NCBI RefSeq assembly: GCF_015712065.1
Contig: NZ_JACFYZ010000002.1
Coordinates: 1-64,000, forward strand
Length of the DNA: 64,000 nucleotides
DNA from: Ectopseudomonas chengduensis
GTDB taxonomy: Bacteria > Pseudomonadota > Gammaproteobacteria > Pseudomonadales > Pseudomonadaceae
Direction: 5' to 3'
The position numbers were made by a program, and so were the translations under genes. Under the pieces are notes generated by a model that did no database searches, had not been told where the DNA came from, and saw only the letters and a list, made by a program, of their open reading frames with translations. This document shows positions 8,800 through 16,558 of this stretch, piece after piece (within the stretch, counting starts at the first letter, position 1; the number at the start of each line of letters is the position of its first letter).

Positions 8800-9382
8800 A
8801 GCAGCGTTCCAGGTGTACGGTGAAACGCTCGAAGGCCGCGATGGCCGCTACCTCGGCCAGACGCTCCTGCTCGGCATCCAGTTCGACGCTGTCGAGCACG
8901 GCGGTAAACGCCTTCCAACCCTGAGCACGACCACCTTCCGGCTCGCCCAGATGACGCGCGCCAAAGGTCTCGCTCAGGCCCAGCGCCGGCATGCGTTTGA
9001 GCAGGAAAGCGGCGCCCAGCTTGGAGCCTTCGGAAACGAACAGCCAGGCGAGCGCTTCGCCGGTGCCCATGACCTTGTTGCGGATGGCGTCATCGCCCTC
9101 TGGCAGCGCGCGCTGCAGATCGGCCAGGTCCAGCACAGCCTGCTCGACACGGCAGCGCTGCGGCAGATCAGGCACCAGCTTGATCAACTCCGGGTCGTTA
9201 TAGAGCTTTTCCAGATCACGCTGGAACAGATATTGGGCGGCCACGAAGTGGGAAAACCGCTCCGGGCTCCCGAACGGATCATGGCTCTTGACCAGGTTGT
9301 CGAGGTGACTGTGCGGCTCGTGGGTAATCTGGTTCAGGCGCTGCGAACGCAGCGGATGGGACAGTTGCGAAGAGGCGGTCAT
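8792..9382 (-). CDS. hemO: Heme oxygenase HemO (PigA/HemO type)
   Basis: Cleaves heme to biliverdin, CO and iron in the cytoplasm, the last step of heme-iron use. The product is 196 aa from ATG 9382. LRSQRLNQIT leads into the proximal-ligand helix THEPHSHLDNLVK, with His24 the expected axial ligand. FVSEGSKLGAAFL and FGARHLGEPEGGRAQGWK are hallmarks of Pseudomonas HemO. In-frame starts further upstream, up to 9523, would add a tail absent from known HemO proteins. The gene diverges from a heme-type ECF sigma gene and shares its promoter gap. Confidence 0.95.
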   Translation of the reverse strand: MTASSQLSHPLRSQRLNQITHEPHSHLDNLVKSHDPFGSPERFSHFVAAQYLFQRDLEKLYNDPELIKLVPDLPQRCRVEQAVLDLADLQRALPEGDDAIRNKVMGTGEALAWLFVSEGSKLGAAFLLKRMPALGLSETFGARHLGEPEGGRAQGWKAFTAVLDSVELDAEQERLAEVAAIAAFERFTVHLERCFA

Positions 9383-9576
9383 GGAAAGCTCGCTGATGAC
9401 TGGCATGAAGTAAGGCAGCCCGTCCCCTGCACCGCTCGATGAAGCGTGCAGGACGTTAGACCGCCACTGCCTTATAAAGACGAACGAACCTGCCAAGCTC
9501 CGTAAAAATAAAGCGAAACACATGGATATGACGCTGCAGACGGGCTTCGCGCACGCGCTCGCTATCCGGCCTTATT

Positions 9577-9597
9577 AAAAGTGATTATTATTCACGA
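9577..9597. promoter_or_regulatory. Weak candidate Fur site in the hemO / hxuI gap
   Basis: AT-rich imperfect palindrome around GTGATTATTATTCAC (9581-9595; 12 of 15 positions symmetric) in the divergent promoter region. Similarity to the Fur consensus is only partial. Confidence 0.45.
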
Positions 9598-9622
9598 AGT
9601 AGTCGGCGAATCAGGCTTGCCA

Positions 9623-10093
9623 GTGACCATCTCCAATCTAGACAGCGTATTCATCAGCCAGCGCACCCCGCTGCTGCGCACGCTGGTAAAAATCGTGAAG
9701 AACGCCAGCATCGCCGAGGAGCTGGTGCAGGAAACCTACCTGCGGGTCGCCCGTAGCCTGCGCGACAAACCGGTCGATCACCTCGAACCCTTTCTCTTCC
9801 AGACAGGCCGCAATCTGGCGCTCGACCACTTGCGCCGCGAGCGCATGCAGTCACGCACCATGCTCGATGACGTGCCGGACGCCATCATGCAGGCCGTTCC
9901 CGCTCCGGGTTCATCCAGCGAAGACAGTCTGCACGCCGAACGCCTGCTGCAACGGCTGGGCAACGCACTGGAGCAGTTGAGCGAACGCCAGCAGCGCATC
10001 TTCATCCTCAGCCGTCTGCATGGTCAGGGCTATGCCGAGATCGCTGCAGAGCTCGGCGTGTCAGCCAGCACGGTGCAGAAAGAGCTCAAGTAG
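9623..10093 (+). CDS. hxuI: ECF sigma factor, HxuI/FecI-like, apparently truncated by an amber codon
   Basis: Extracytoplasmic-function sigma factor that would activate the adjacent heme receptor when the receptor binds heme. It has sigma region 2 (about 10-75, AEELVQETYLRVAR and FLFQTGRNLALDHLR) and region 4 (about 105-156, LSERQQRIFILSRLHGQGYAEIA). GTG 9623 is preferred because the protein then begins just before LDSVFISQR as in homologues; GTG 9581 would add 14 residues. The frame stops at TAG (10091-10093) right after STVQKELK. It then continues coding-like for 16 codons (IMTLCMTLLERLAPPT) to TGA 10142-10144, which overlaps the next start. The original gene therefore probably ran to 10144. 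Confidence 0.85.
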   Translation: MTISNLDSVFISQRTPLLRTLVKIVKNASIAEELVQETYLRVARSLRDKPVDHLEPFLFQTGRNLALDHLRRERMQSRTMLDDVPDAIMQAVPAPGSSSEDSLHAERLLQRLGNALEQLSERQQRIFILSRLHGQGYAEIAAELGVSASTVQKELK

Positions 10094-10140
10094 ATCATGA
10101 CCCTGTGCATGACCCTGCTCGAGCGCCTCGCGCCTCCGAC

Positions 10141-11157
10141 ATGAGCAACTATCGCTCACCCGCACCTTCGGCCAGAATATCGCCCCCCGGTTTCGAGAAC
10201 AGCCCGATGCACCCGCAGCAGGGAACCCCCAACGACAGCGACGCATCGCTGAGCCAGGCGCTGGACTGGCTGCTTCTGCTGGAACATGCGGACGATGATT
10301 GCCGGGCGCGATTCACCGAATGGCTGGCCGCCTCCCCTGCCAATGCCGAAGCATTCGAGCGTGCGCAACAGTGCTGGCAATCATCCACGCTGGTCACCGC
10401 AGCCGCGCGCCTGGAGCAGCGCAGACAACCGGCGCCCAGGCGCTCGCGGCGCATCGGTAGAACGCTGGCGATCGCCGCCTCGCTGCTGCTGGTGGTCGGC
10501 ATCACCCTGCAAAGCGATCTGCTGCTGCGCCTGCGCGCCGATCATGTCACTGCCGTTGGCCAGCGCCAGAGCCTGGATCTGGCCGATGGCTCGCACGTTC
10601 TGCTCAACACCGGTAGCGCGTTCTCCAGCCAGATCGACGCGAGCCAGCGCGTCACGCAGTTGCTCAGAGGCGAAGCCTATTTCGATGTCGCCAAGGACAG
10701 CAGCCGTCCATTTCAGGTTGCCGCTGGCCCCGTTCTGATATCGGTACGCGGCACCGCATTCTCCGTGCGCTACCTCGACGATACCGCCGAAGTCAGCGTC
10801 GAGCGGGGCGAGATCGAAGTACATGCGCGCGGCAACGACACGCGCATCTACCTGGTAAGCGGCGATAGCATCCGTGTCGGCCCGGACGGTGTCGGCAAGC
10901 GCATACACGGTGCCACAGCCAATCAGCTCGCGTGGGTTCAGGGCCGCCTGATCTTCGATGACCGCCCTTTGCACGAAGTCCTGGATGAACTGCGCCGCTA
11001 CTACCCCGGCTGGATCATCAACCGCAACGCCCGTCTGGATGATCTACGCATCACCGGCAACTATCGCCTGAGCGAACCGGCCGACATCATGCGCTCGCTG
11101 GCGCAGGTGACCTCGGCGCAGCTTCAAGAGTACCCATCGCTGCTGATTCTCAACTGA
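10141..11157 (+). CDS. hxuR: FecR-family anti-sigma / sigma regulator, HxuR-like
   Basis: Inner-membrane regulator that would hold or activate the preceding sigma factor and relay the signal from the TonB receptor. The 338-aa product has a cytoplasmic N-terminal DUF4880 domain (about 35-80, ALDWLLLLEHADDDCRARF) and one transmembrane helix (about 110-127, LAIAASLLLVVGITL). A periplasmic FecR domain (about 140-235) and a C-terminal STN-like region (RLIFDDRPLHEVLDELRRYY) follow. ATG 10141 overlaps the read-through end of the sigma gene (ATGA), which supports this start. ATG 10207 is an alternative. Confidence 0.9.
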   Translation: MSNYRSPAPSARISPPGFENSPMHPQQGTPNDSDASLSQALDWLLLLEHADDDCRARFTEWLAASPANAEAFERAQQCWQSSTLVTAAARLEQRRQPAPRRSRRIGRTLAIAASLLLVVGITLQSDLLLRLRADHVTAVGQRQSLDLADGSHVLLNTGSAFSSQIDASQRVTQLLRGEAYFDVAKDSSRPFQVAAGPVLISVRGTAFSVRYLDDTAEVSVERGEIEVHARGNDTRIYLVSGDSIRVGPDGVGKRIHGATANQLAWVQGRLIFDDRPLHEVLDELRRYYPGWIINRNARLDDLRITGNYRLSEPADIMRSLAQVTSAQLQEYPSLLILN

Positions 11158-11206
11158 TAACAAGAATTTTTACGCTCCAAGAGGGCTTCGTTCGTCCCGT
11201 CATAAC

Positions 11207-11225
11207 AATGCAAATAATTCGCATT
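11207..11225. promoter_or_regulatory. Fur box upstream of the hxuA-like receptor
   Basis: The 19-bp palindrome AATGCAAATAATTCGCATT, imperfect at one pair only, lies 38 bp before the receptor start. The core AATGCAAATAATT also occurs in front of the siderophore receptor at 61533-61545. It indicates direct iron repression of the receptor in addition to sigma control. Confidence 0.82.
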
Positions 11226-11262
11226 AACTGACCTTCCGACGACACCCGCAGAGAGCACAACG

Positions 11263-13875
11263 ATGCCCCTTCACACCAGGCGCCCGCATTTCCCGCGACT
11301 GTCCACCGCCAGCCTGTCGCTGCTGGCACTCTCCATCGCCTGCGCCAGCCTGCCGCTGGCCAACGCTGCCGAGCCGTCGCCTGCAGCACAGCAGCAGAGC
11401 CAAAGCGGTTACCGCTTCGCCATCGAGCGCCAGCCCCTGGTTTCGGCGCTGAACGCATTCAGCGACGTCACGGGGTGGCAGATCGGCCTGCCGGCACAAT
11501 TGGCCGACGGCATCGACTCGCCGGGAACCAGTGGCCGCCAATCGCCGGAGCTGGCCCTGGCGCGCCTGCTCGAAGGCACCGGTTTGAGCTACCGCAGCGT
11601 TGGGGAACGTAGCGTGGTGCTGGTGAAGAATCCTGCGCAATCGCTCGCCCTCCAACCAACTACGGTCACCGCCACGCTTCACGAGCAGGATGTAAACGCC
11701 GTTCCCAGCACGGTCAGCGTGCGCGATCGAACAATCCTGGACCGCAACAACATCAACACCATCAAGCAGCTGGTACGCGACGAGCCTGGCGTCTCCGTCG
11801 GTGGCACTGGTCAGCGCTCCGGCCTCACCGGCTACAACATCCGTGGCATCGATGGTAACCGGGTGTTGACGCAGGTCGACGGCGTCGAGACCCCTGCCAG
11901 CTTCTACTACGGTCCCTATGCCAATACCCAGCGCAACTATGTCGACCCGGAGATCATCAAGCGGGTGGAAATTCTCCGCGGCCCGGCCTCGGCCCTGTAC
12001 GGCAGCAATGCCATTGGTGGTGCGGTGAGCTACTTCACCCTCGATGCTGACGACATCATCAAGGATGGCCGCAACAGCGGCGCCCGCCTGAAGACAGGCT
12101 ACAGCTCCGCCGACGAAAGCTGGCTGAACTCGGCCACCGTCGCCGGTCGCCATGAGGACTTCGATGCGTTGCTGCACCTGTCACAGCGCAACGGCCATGA
12201 GACCGAATCCTACGGCAATCACGGCGGTACCGGCCTGGATCGTGCTGCGGCCAATCCGGAAGACGTACGCACCACCAACGTCCTGGCCAAACTGGGTTGG
12301 AACTACAACGGCAGCGACCGCCTGCAGTTGACCTATGAGAAATACAAGGATGATCGCGACAGCAATCAACTCAGCGCCGTCGGCGGGCCGTTCAACGCCC
12401 CGACCATCGGTGCAGGGCAGAACTACTACGCGAGTCGTGCTGGCAACGACACCATCATCCGCGAGCGCTTCGGCCTGGAGCACAGCCTGGCGCTGGACAG
12501 TCTGCTGGCCGACAGCCTGAAATGGAGCCTGAATTACCAGATCGCCAAGACCGACCAGAGCACCCAGGAGCGCTACACCCCCAGGAACTTCTTTACCCAG
12601 GCCATCACCCGCGACGTGATGCGCTATCGCAGCACCGACTACAAGGATCGCCAGTGGGTGCTCAACGCACAGCTGGACAAGGCCTTCGCCCTGGGCGAAA
12701 CCGATCACCTGCTGACCTACGGCTTCAACCTCAAGCGCCAGGAAGTCACCGGCCAGCGCAGCGGTTATGGCGTCTGCCTGCGGGCGCTGGGCGCCAACTG
12801 CCCCACCGTCGGCGCGATCAGCAGCAATAGCGGCGATACCCTCACCACCCAGAGCGACTTCCCGGATCCAACCATCGATGTCTACGGCGTATTTGCGCAA
12901 GACGAAATCCGCTGGAACCAGTGGACGTTCCTGCCGGGTGTTCGCTACGACCGGACCAAACTCAAACCCGATCTGACCGACGAGTACCTTGCCAGCGCCC
13001 CCGCAAGCAGTACCTTCGACCCCACAGACGCGAGCACGACCTGGCAGCGCGTTTCACCCAAGCTCGGCGTGACCTATGCCTTCGATGAGCACTACACCGG
13101 CTTCGCCCAGTACGCCGAAGGCTTCCGCACACCTACGGCCAAGGAAATGTATGGCCGCTTCCAGAACAACAACCCGCCCTACATCGTGGAGCCCAACCCC
13201 GACCTCGACCCGGAAACCAGCCGCAGCCTGGAGACCGGTCTGCGTGGCAACTTCGAGGGCGGCAGCTTCAGCCTGGCCGTGTTCTATAACCGCTATCGCG
13301 ACTTCATCGACGAGGATGCCGTAGGTGCAGCTGGCGGCCTGACAGTGTTCCAGAGCCGCAACATCAGCCGTGCCAGCATTCGTGGTGCGGAAGCCAAGGG
13401 TCGCCTGAATCTGGACAACTTCGGCGCACTGCCGGGTCTGTACGCGCAAGGCTCGATCGCCTATGCCCGTGGTCGCGACGAGGAAACCGGCGAGCCGCTG
13501 AACAGCATCAACCCGCTGACCGGCGTATTCGGTCTGGGCTACGAGCAGGAACGCTTCGGCGGCCTGCTGAACTGGACAGTGGTCAAGCGCAAGTCCCGCA
13601 TCGATCAGAGCGGCTTCAACTCCCCGACCGGCGATGGCAGCCAGTTCGCCACGCCCGGCTATGGCGTCGTCGATCTGACCGGTTACTACAAGCTGACTGA
13701 CGATCTCACCGTCAATGCCGGCCTGTACAACCTGACCGACAAAAAGTACTGGCAGTGGGACGACGTGCGCGGCTATGACGGCAACGGAGAGGCCGGCGTG
13801 ACCGCCCCCGCCAATCTCGACCGCCTGACCCAACCGGGCCGCAACTTCTCGATCAACCTGGTCTGGGACATCTGA
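11263..13875 (+). CDS. hxuA: TonB-dependent heme receptor with signalling domain, HxuA-like
   Basis: Outer-membrane heme/hemoprotein receptor, 870 aa. A signal peptide ends near ANA (about residue 35). An STN signalling domain follows (about 48-122), then a TonB-box region and a plug (about 140-270, with RGIDGNRVLTQVDGVETP). The 22-strand barrel ends LVWDI. YAEGFRTPTAKE and the later EPNPDLDPE correspond to the FRAP and NPDL motifs of HmuR/HxuC-like heme receptors. STN plus an upstream sigma/anti-sigma pair is the layout of a surface-signalling system. The P. aeruginosa hxuI-hxuR-hxuA operon is the closest match I know. Confidence 0.9.
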   Translation: MPLHTRRPHFPRLSTASLSLLALSIACASLPLANAAEPSPAAQQQSQSGYRFAIERQPLVSALNAFSDVTGWQIGLPAQLADGIDSPGTSGRQSPELALARLLEGTGLSYRSVGERSVVLVKNPAQSLALQPTTVTATLHEQDVNAVPSTVSVRDRTILDRNNINTIKQLVRDEPGVSVGGTGQRSGLTGYNIRGIDGNRVLTQVDGVETPASFYYGPYANTQRNYVDPEIIKRVEILRGPASALYGSNAIGGAVSYFTLDADDIIKDGRNSGARLKTGYSSADESWLNSATVAGRHEDFDALLHLSQRNGHETESYGNHGGTGLDRAAANPEDVRTTNVLAKLGWNYNGSDRLQLTYEKYKDDRDSNQLSAVGGPFNAPTIGAGQNYYASRAGNDTIIRERFGLEHSLALDSLLADSLKWSLNYQIAKTDQSTQERYTPRNFFTQAITRDVMRYRSTDYKDRQWVLNAQLDKAFALGETDHLLTYGFNLKRQEVTGQRSGYGVCLRALGANCPTVGAISSNSGDTLTTQSDFPDPTIDVYGVFAQDEIRWNQWTFLPGVRYDRTKLKPDLTDEYLASAPASSTFDPTDASTTWQRVSPKLGVTYAFDEHYTGFAQYAEGFRTPTAKEMYGRFQNNNPPYIVEPNPDLDPETSRSLETGLRGNFEGGSFSLAVFYNRYRDFIDEDAVGAAGGLTVFQSRNISRASIRGAEAKGRLNLDNFGALPGLYAQGSIAYARGRDEETGEPLNSINPLTGVFGLGYEQERFGGLLNWTVVKRKSRIDQSGFNSPTGDGSQFATPGYGVVDLTGYYKLTDDLTVNAGLYNLTDKKYWQWDDVRGYDGNGEAGVTAPANLDRLTQPGRNFSINLVWDI

Positions 13876-13886
13876 GCCCAACCACT

Positions 13887-13911
13887 GGAGGCGGCCGCAA
13901 TGGCCGTCTCC
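13887..13911. terminator. Hairpin between the convergent hxuA and hasF genes
   Basis: GGAGGCGGCC (13887-13896) and GGCCGTCTCC (13902-13911) form a stem with one G-T pair and a 5-nt loop. No clear T-tract, so termination strength is uncertain. Confidence 0.5.
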
Positions 13912-13919
13912 GCTCTTTG

Positions 13920-15239
13920 CTAGCCCTGCTTCGCGACGAAGTACCCCGCCAGCCGGCTCAAGTCCGCCTCGCCCAATACCCCACCCAGATAACGCAACTG
14001 CAACCAGGCACGCAGGTAGCCATGGCGCGCTTCGGCCAGGTCGCGGCGGGCGCCGTGCAACTGCTGCTCGGCGTCGAGCACGTCGAGGTTGACCCGCTCG
14101 CCGCCTGCCACACTCTTGCGCGTCGCCTGCACCAGCGTCTCGGCAGCGCTCACGGCCAGACGATAGGCACGCACCCGTGCGGCGGCGCTGTTGCACAGGT
14201 TGAACTGCTGACGCAGACGGGTGAGCAGCTCGGCAGTTTGCGCGTCCAGCTCGAAGCCGGCCTGCGCATGCGCGGCGCTGGCCTGGCGGGTTGCCGCGCT
14301 CACCCCGCCACCGGCGAACAGCGGCACGCTGAGCTGGATGCCGATGCTGTCGGTGTCGTACTGCTGGTTGTAGGCGCTTTCCGAATCGGAGCTGGTCAGG
14401 CGGCTGCTGGCTACCAGGCTCAGGGTCGGCAGATGGCCGGCGCGCTGTTTTTCGATGCCCTGGGCAGCTACTTCGACGGCACGCCGCTGCGCCGCCAGCT
14501 CGGCATTGCCGGCCACGGCCAGGTCGCGCCAGGCCTCGAAGCGCGCCGGCTGCGGCGGCTGGATCGGGAAATCGTCGAGCAACGGCTGCAGGTCGCTGCG
14601 CGCCAGCGGTTCGCCGACGATGGCCTCCAGCGCGCGCAGGGCAATGTCCAGCTCATCCTGCGCCTGGATCAGCTCGGCCTCGGCCAGGGCCAGGCGCGCC
14701 TCGGTTTCCAGCTCGTCGGTGCGGGTGCCCTCGCCGGCTCGCACCAAGCGTTGATTGAGGTGCAGACGCTCGACCAGGGCGCGACGCTGGGCGCGCGCCA
14801 GGGCGATGCGTTCGTCACTCAGCAGCGCCTGGCTGTAAGCCTCGAACAGGCGCACCGCCAGCTCCTGGCTGCGCCCGCGAAAGCGCTCGTCGGCCAGCAG
14901 CGTGCGCGCCACGCTCTGACGGTAGTCGGCCCAGGCGGCGTAGTCGAACAGCGGCTGCTGCAGGCTAAGCACCGAGGCGTAGCTGCGGTAATCGCGGTCG
15001 ACGCGCTGCCCGCCCGCCGTCACCTGCGAGTCGTTGCGCTGGTTGCTGTAGCTCCACGACAGCCGTGGCAGCAGCCCCGCGCGGCCGATGGCCTGGCTCT
15101 CCAGCCCAGCGTCGCGCTCGGCGATGGCGGCCTGGAAGCTCGGGTCGTTGCGCAGGGCCAGGGCATAGGCGTCGAGCAGACCGAGTGCGTACGCGGGCGA
15201 GACGAAACATAGAAGCAGGCCGAAACAGAGCGCGCGCAT
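13920..15239 (-). CDS. hasF: HasF, TolC-family outer-membrane channel of the hemophore exporter
   Basis: Outer-membrane and periplasmic tunnel of the type I secretion machine for HasA. The 439-aa product has a signal peptide (MRALCFGLLLCFVSPAYA) and two outer-membrane-efflux repeats (about 20-215 and 235-430) rich in helical heptads. A repeated LNDPSF-like motif (ALALRNDPSFQAA) is characteristic of PrtF/TolC proteins. It is the last gene of hasR-A-D-E-F, 2 bp after hasE. Length fits the family. Confidence 0.93.
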   Translation of the reverse strand: MRALCFGLLLCFVSPAYALGLLDAYALALRNDPSFQAAIAERDAGLESQAIGRAGLLPRLSWSYSNQRNDSQVTAGGQRVDRDYRSYASVLSLQQPLFDYAAWADYRQSVARTLLADERFRGRSQELAVRLFEAYSQALLSDERIALARAQRRALVERLHLNQRLVRAGEGTRTDELETEARLALAEAELIQAQDELDIALRALEAIVGEPLARSDLQPLLDDFPIQPPQPARFEAWRDLAVAGNAELAAQRRAVEVAAQGIEKQRAGHLPTLSLVASSRLTSSDSESAYNQQYDTDSIGIQLSVPLFAGGGVSAATRQASAAHAQAGFELDAQTAELLTRLRQQFNLCNSAAARVRAYRLAVSAAETLVQATRKSVAGGERVNLDVLDAEQQLHGARRDLAEARHGYLRAWLQLRYLGGVLGEADLSRLAGYFVAKQG

Positions 15240-15241
15240 CG

Positions 15242-16558
15242 TCAGTCTTCCGCCAGGGCCAGGTGAGTTCGATCGAGCAACGGCTTGAACAGGTAGTTGA
15301 GCAGCGAGCGCTCGCCGGTGCTGATAAACGCCTCCACTGGCATGCCGGGGCGAATGCGCAGGCCGGCCAGTTGCTGCATGGCGTCCTCACCCACACGAAT
15401 GCGGATGGCGTAATACGCCTCGCCGCTGCGCTCGTCCTGCAGGCGGTCGGCGGAAACCAGCTCCAGGGTGCCGGCGACCCGCGGCGTGGTGCGCTGCTCG
15501 AAGGCGGTGAACAGCAATTCCACCGGCAGACCGGGGTGCACCTTGTCCACCAGCGAGGGGCTCAGCCGACCCTCGACCAGCAGTGGCTGATCCTGCGGCA
15601 CGATTTCCAGCAGCGCCTGGCCGGGGGCGACCACGCCGCCCTCGGTGAACACGCTGAGCCCGACCACCAGGCCGCTGGCAGGTGCCCGCAACAGCGTACG
15701 CTGCAACTCGGCCTCGACCCCGGCCAGGCGGTGGTGCAGCTCTTCGCTGCGGATCTGCGCCTCGGCCAGTTGCCCGCGTACCTGTTCCTGAAACTGCTCG
15801 CGGCGCTGTGCGGCGCGCAGACGCAGCTCGGCGATCTGCCGCTGTAACTGGCCGATGCGGCCGGCGTCATCGGCGAGCAGGCCGATCAGCTCGGCACGCT
15901 GACGCTCGACATCGAGCAGGCGATTGCGCGGGATGTAGTTGTCCGCCGCCAGCTCGCGCAGGCCCAGCAATTGTTCGTCGAGCACGCGCAACTGGGCTTG
16001 CTTGCTGCTGTGCAGCGCACGCAGGCCACCCAGTTGCGCCTCGTTGCCGGCCAGGTTCTGCGCCAGGCCGTCGAGCTCCAGGGCCAGGGCCTGACGCCGG
16101 CTGGCAAACAGTTGCCGCTGCAGCTCCAGGCTGGCGAGCGTCAGGGGATCGTCCGGGCGTGCCAGCAGCCAGGGGTCGAAAGCGATGCTCACCGCACCGT
16201 CACGTTCGGCGGCCAGGCGTGCAGCGCTGGCGCGGCTGCCAATCAGTTGCGCACGCAGGGCCTCGGCCTGCGCCTGCAAGGCCTGGTCATCCAGCTCCAG
16301 CAAGGGCTGGCCGGCCTGCACCGAATCGCCATCCCGGACGAGGATGCGTCGCACCGTGCCACCAGTGGGGTGCTGCAGCGCCTGGCGATTGCCGCTGACC
16401 ATCACCGTGCCGCTCACCGGCACGCCCTTGTCCAGCGGCGCCAGTGCAGCCCAGGCCAGAAAGCCGCCGAAGCCGGCCAGCAGCAGCCACCAGCCGAGCC
16501 GAGTCGGTGCCCGTGCATCGACGGCGTGCAGAGGCTGAAGCGGTGCAGGCGATCTCAT
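15242..16558 (-). CDS. hasE: HasE, membrane-fusion (HlyD-family) subunit of the hemophore exporter
   Basis: Periplasmic adaptor linking the ABC exporter HasD with HasF. The 438-aa product has an N-terminal membrane anchor (about 20-42, LGWWLLLAGFGGFLAWAAL). A lipoyl/barrel part (VSGTVMVSGNRQALQHPTGG), a long central coiled coil (about 95-290) and the C-terminal HlyD/PrtE signature region (LLEIVPQD) follow. ATG 16558 overlaps the hasD stop (ATGA), so hasD and hasE are coupled. Confidence 0.93.
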   Translation of the reverse strand: MRSPAPLQPLHAVDARAPTRLGWWLLLAGFGGFLAWAALAPLDKGVPVSGTVMVSGNRQALQHPTGGTVRRILVRDGDSVQAGQPLLELDDQALQAQAEALRAQLIGSRASAARLAAERDGAVSIAFDPWLLARPDDPLTLASLELQRQLFASRRQALALELDGLAQNLAGNEAQLGGLRALHSSKQAQLRVLDEQLLGLRELAADNYIPRNRLLDVERQRAELIGLLADDAGRIGQLQRQIAELRLRAAQRREQFQEQVRGQLAEAQIRSEELHHRLAGVEAELQRTLLRAPASGLVVGLSVFTEGGVVAPGQALLEIVPQDQPLLVEGRLSPSLVDKVHPGLPVELLFTAFEQRTTPRVAGTLELVSADRLQDERSGEAYYAIRIRVGEDAMQQLAGLRIRPGMPVEAFISTGERSLLNYLFKPLLDRTHLALAED

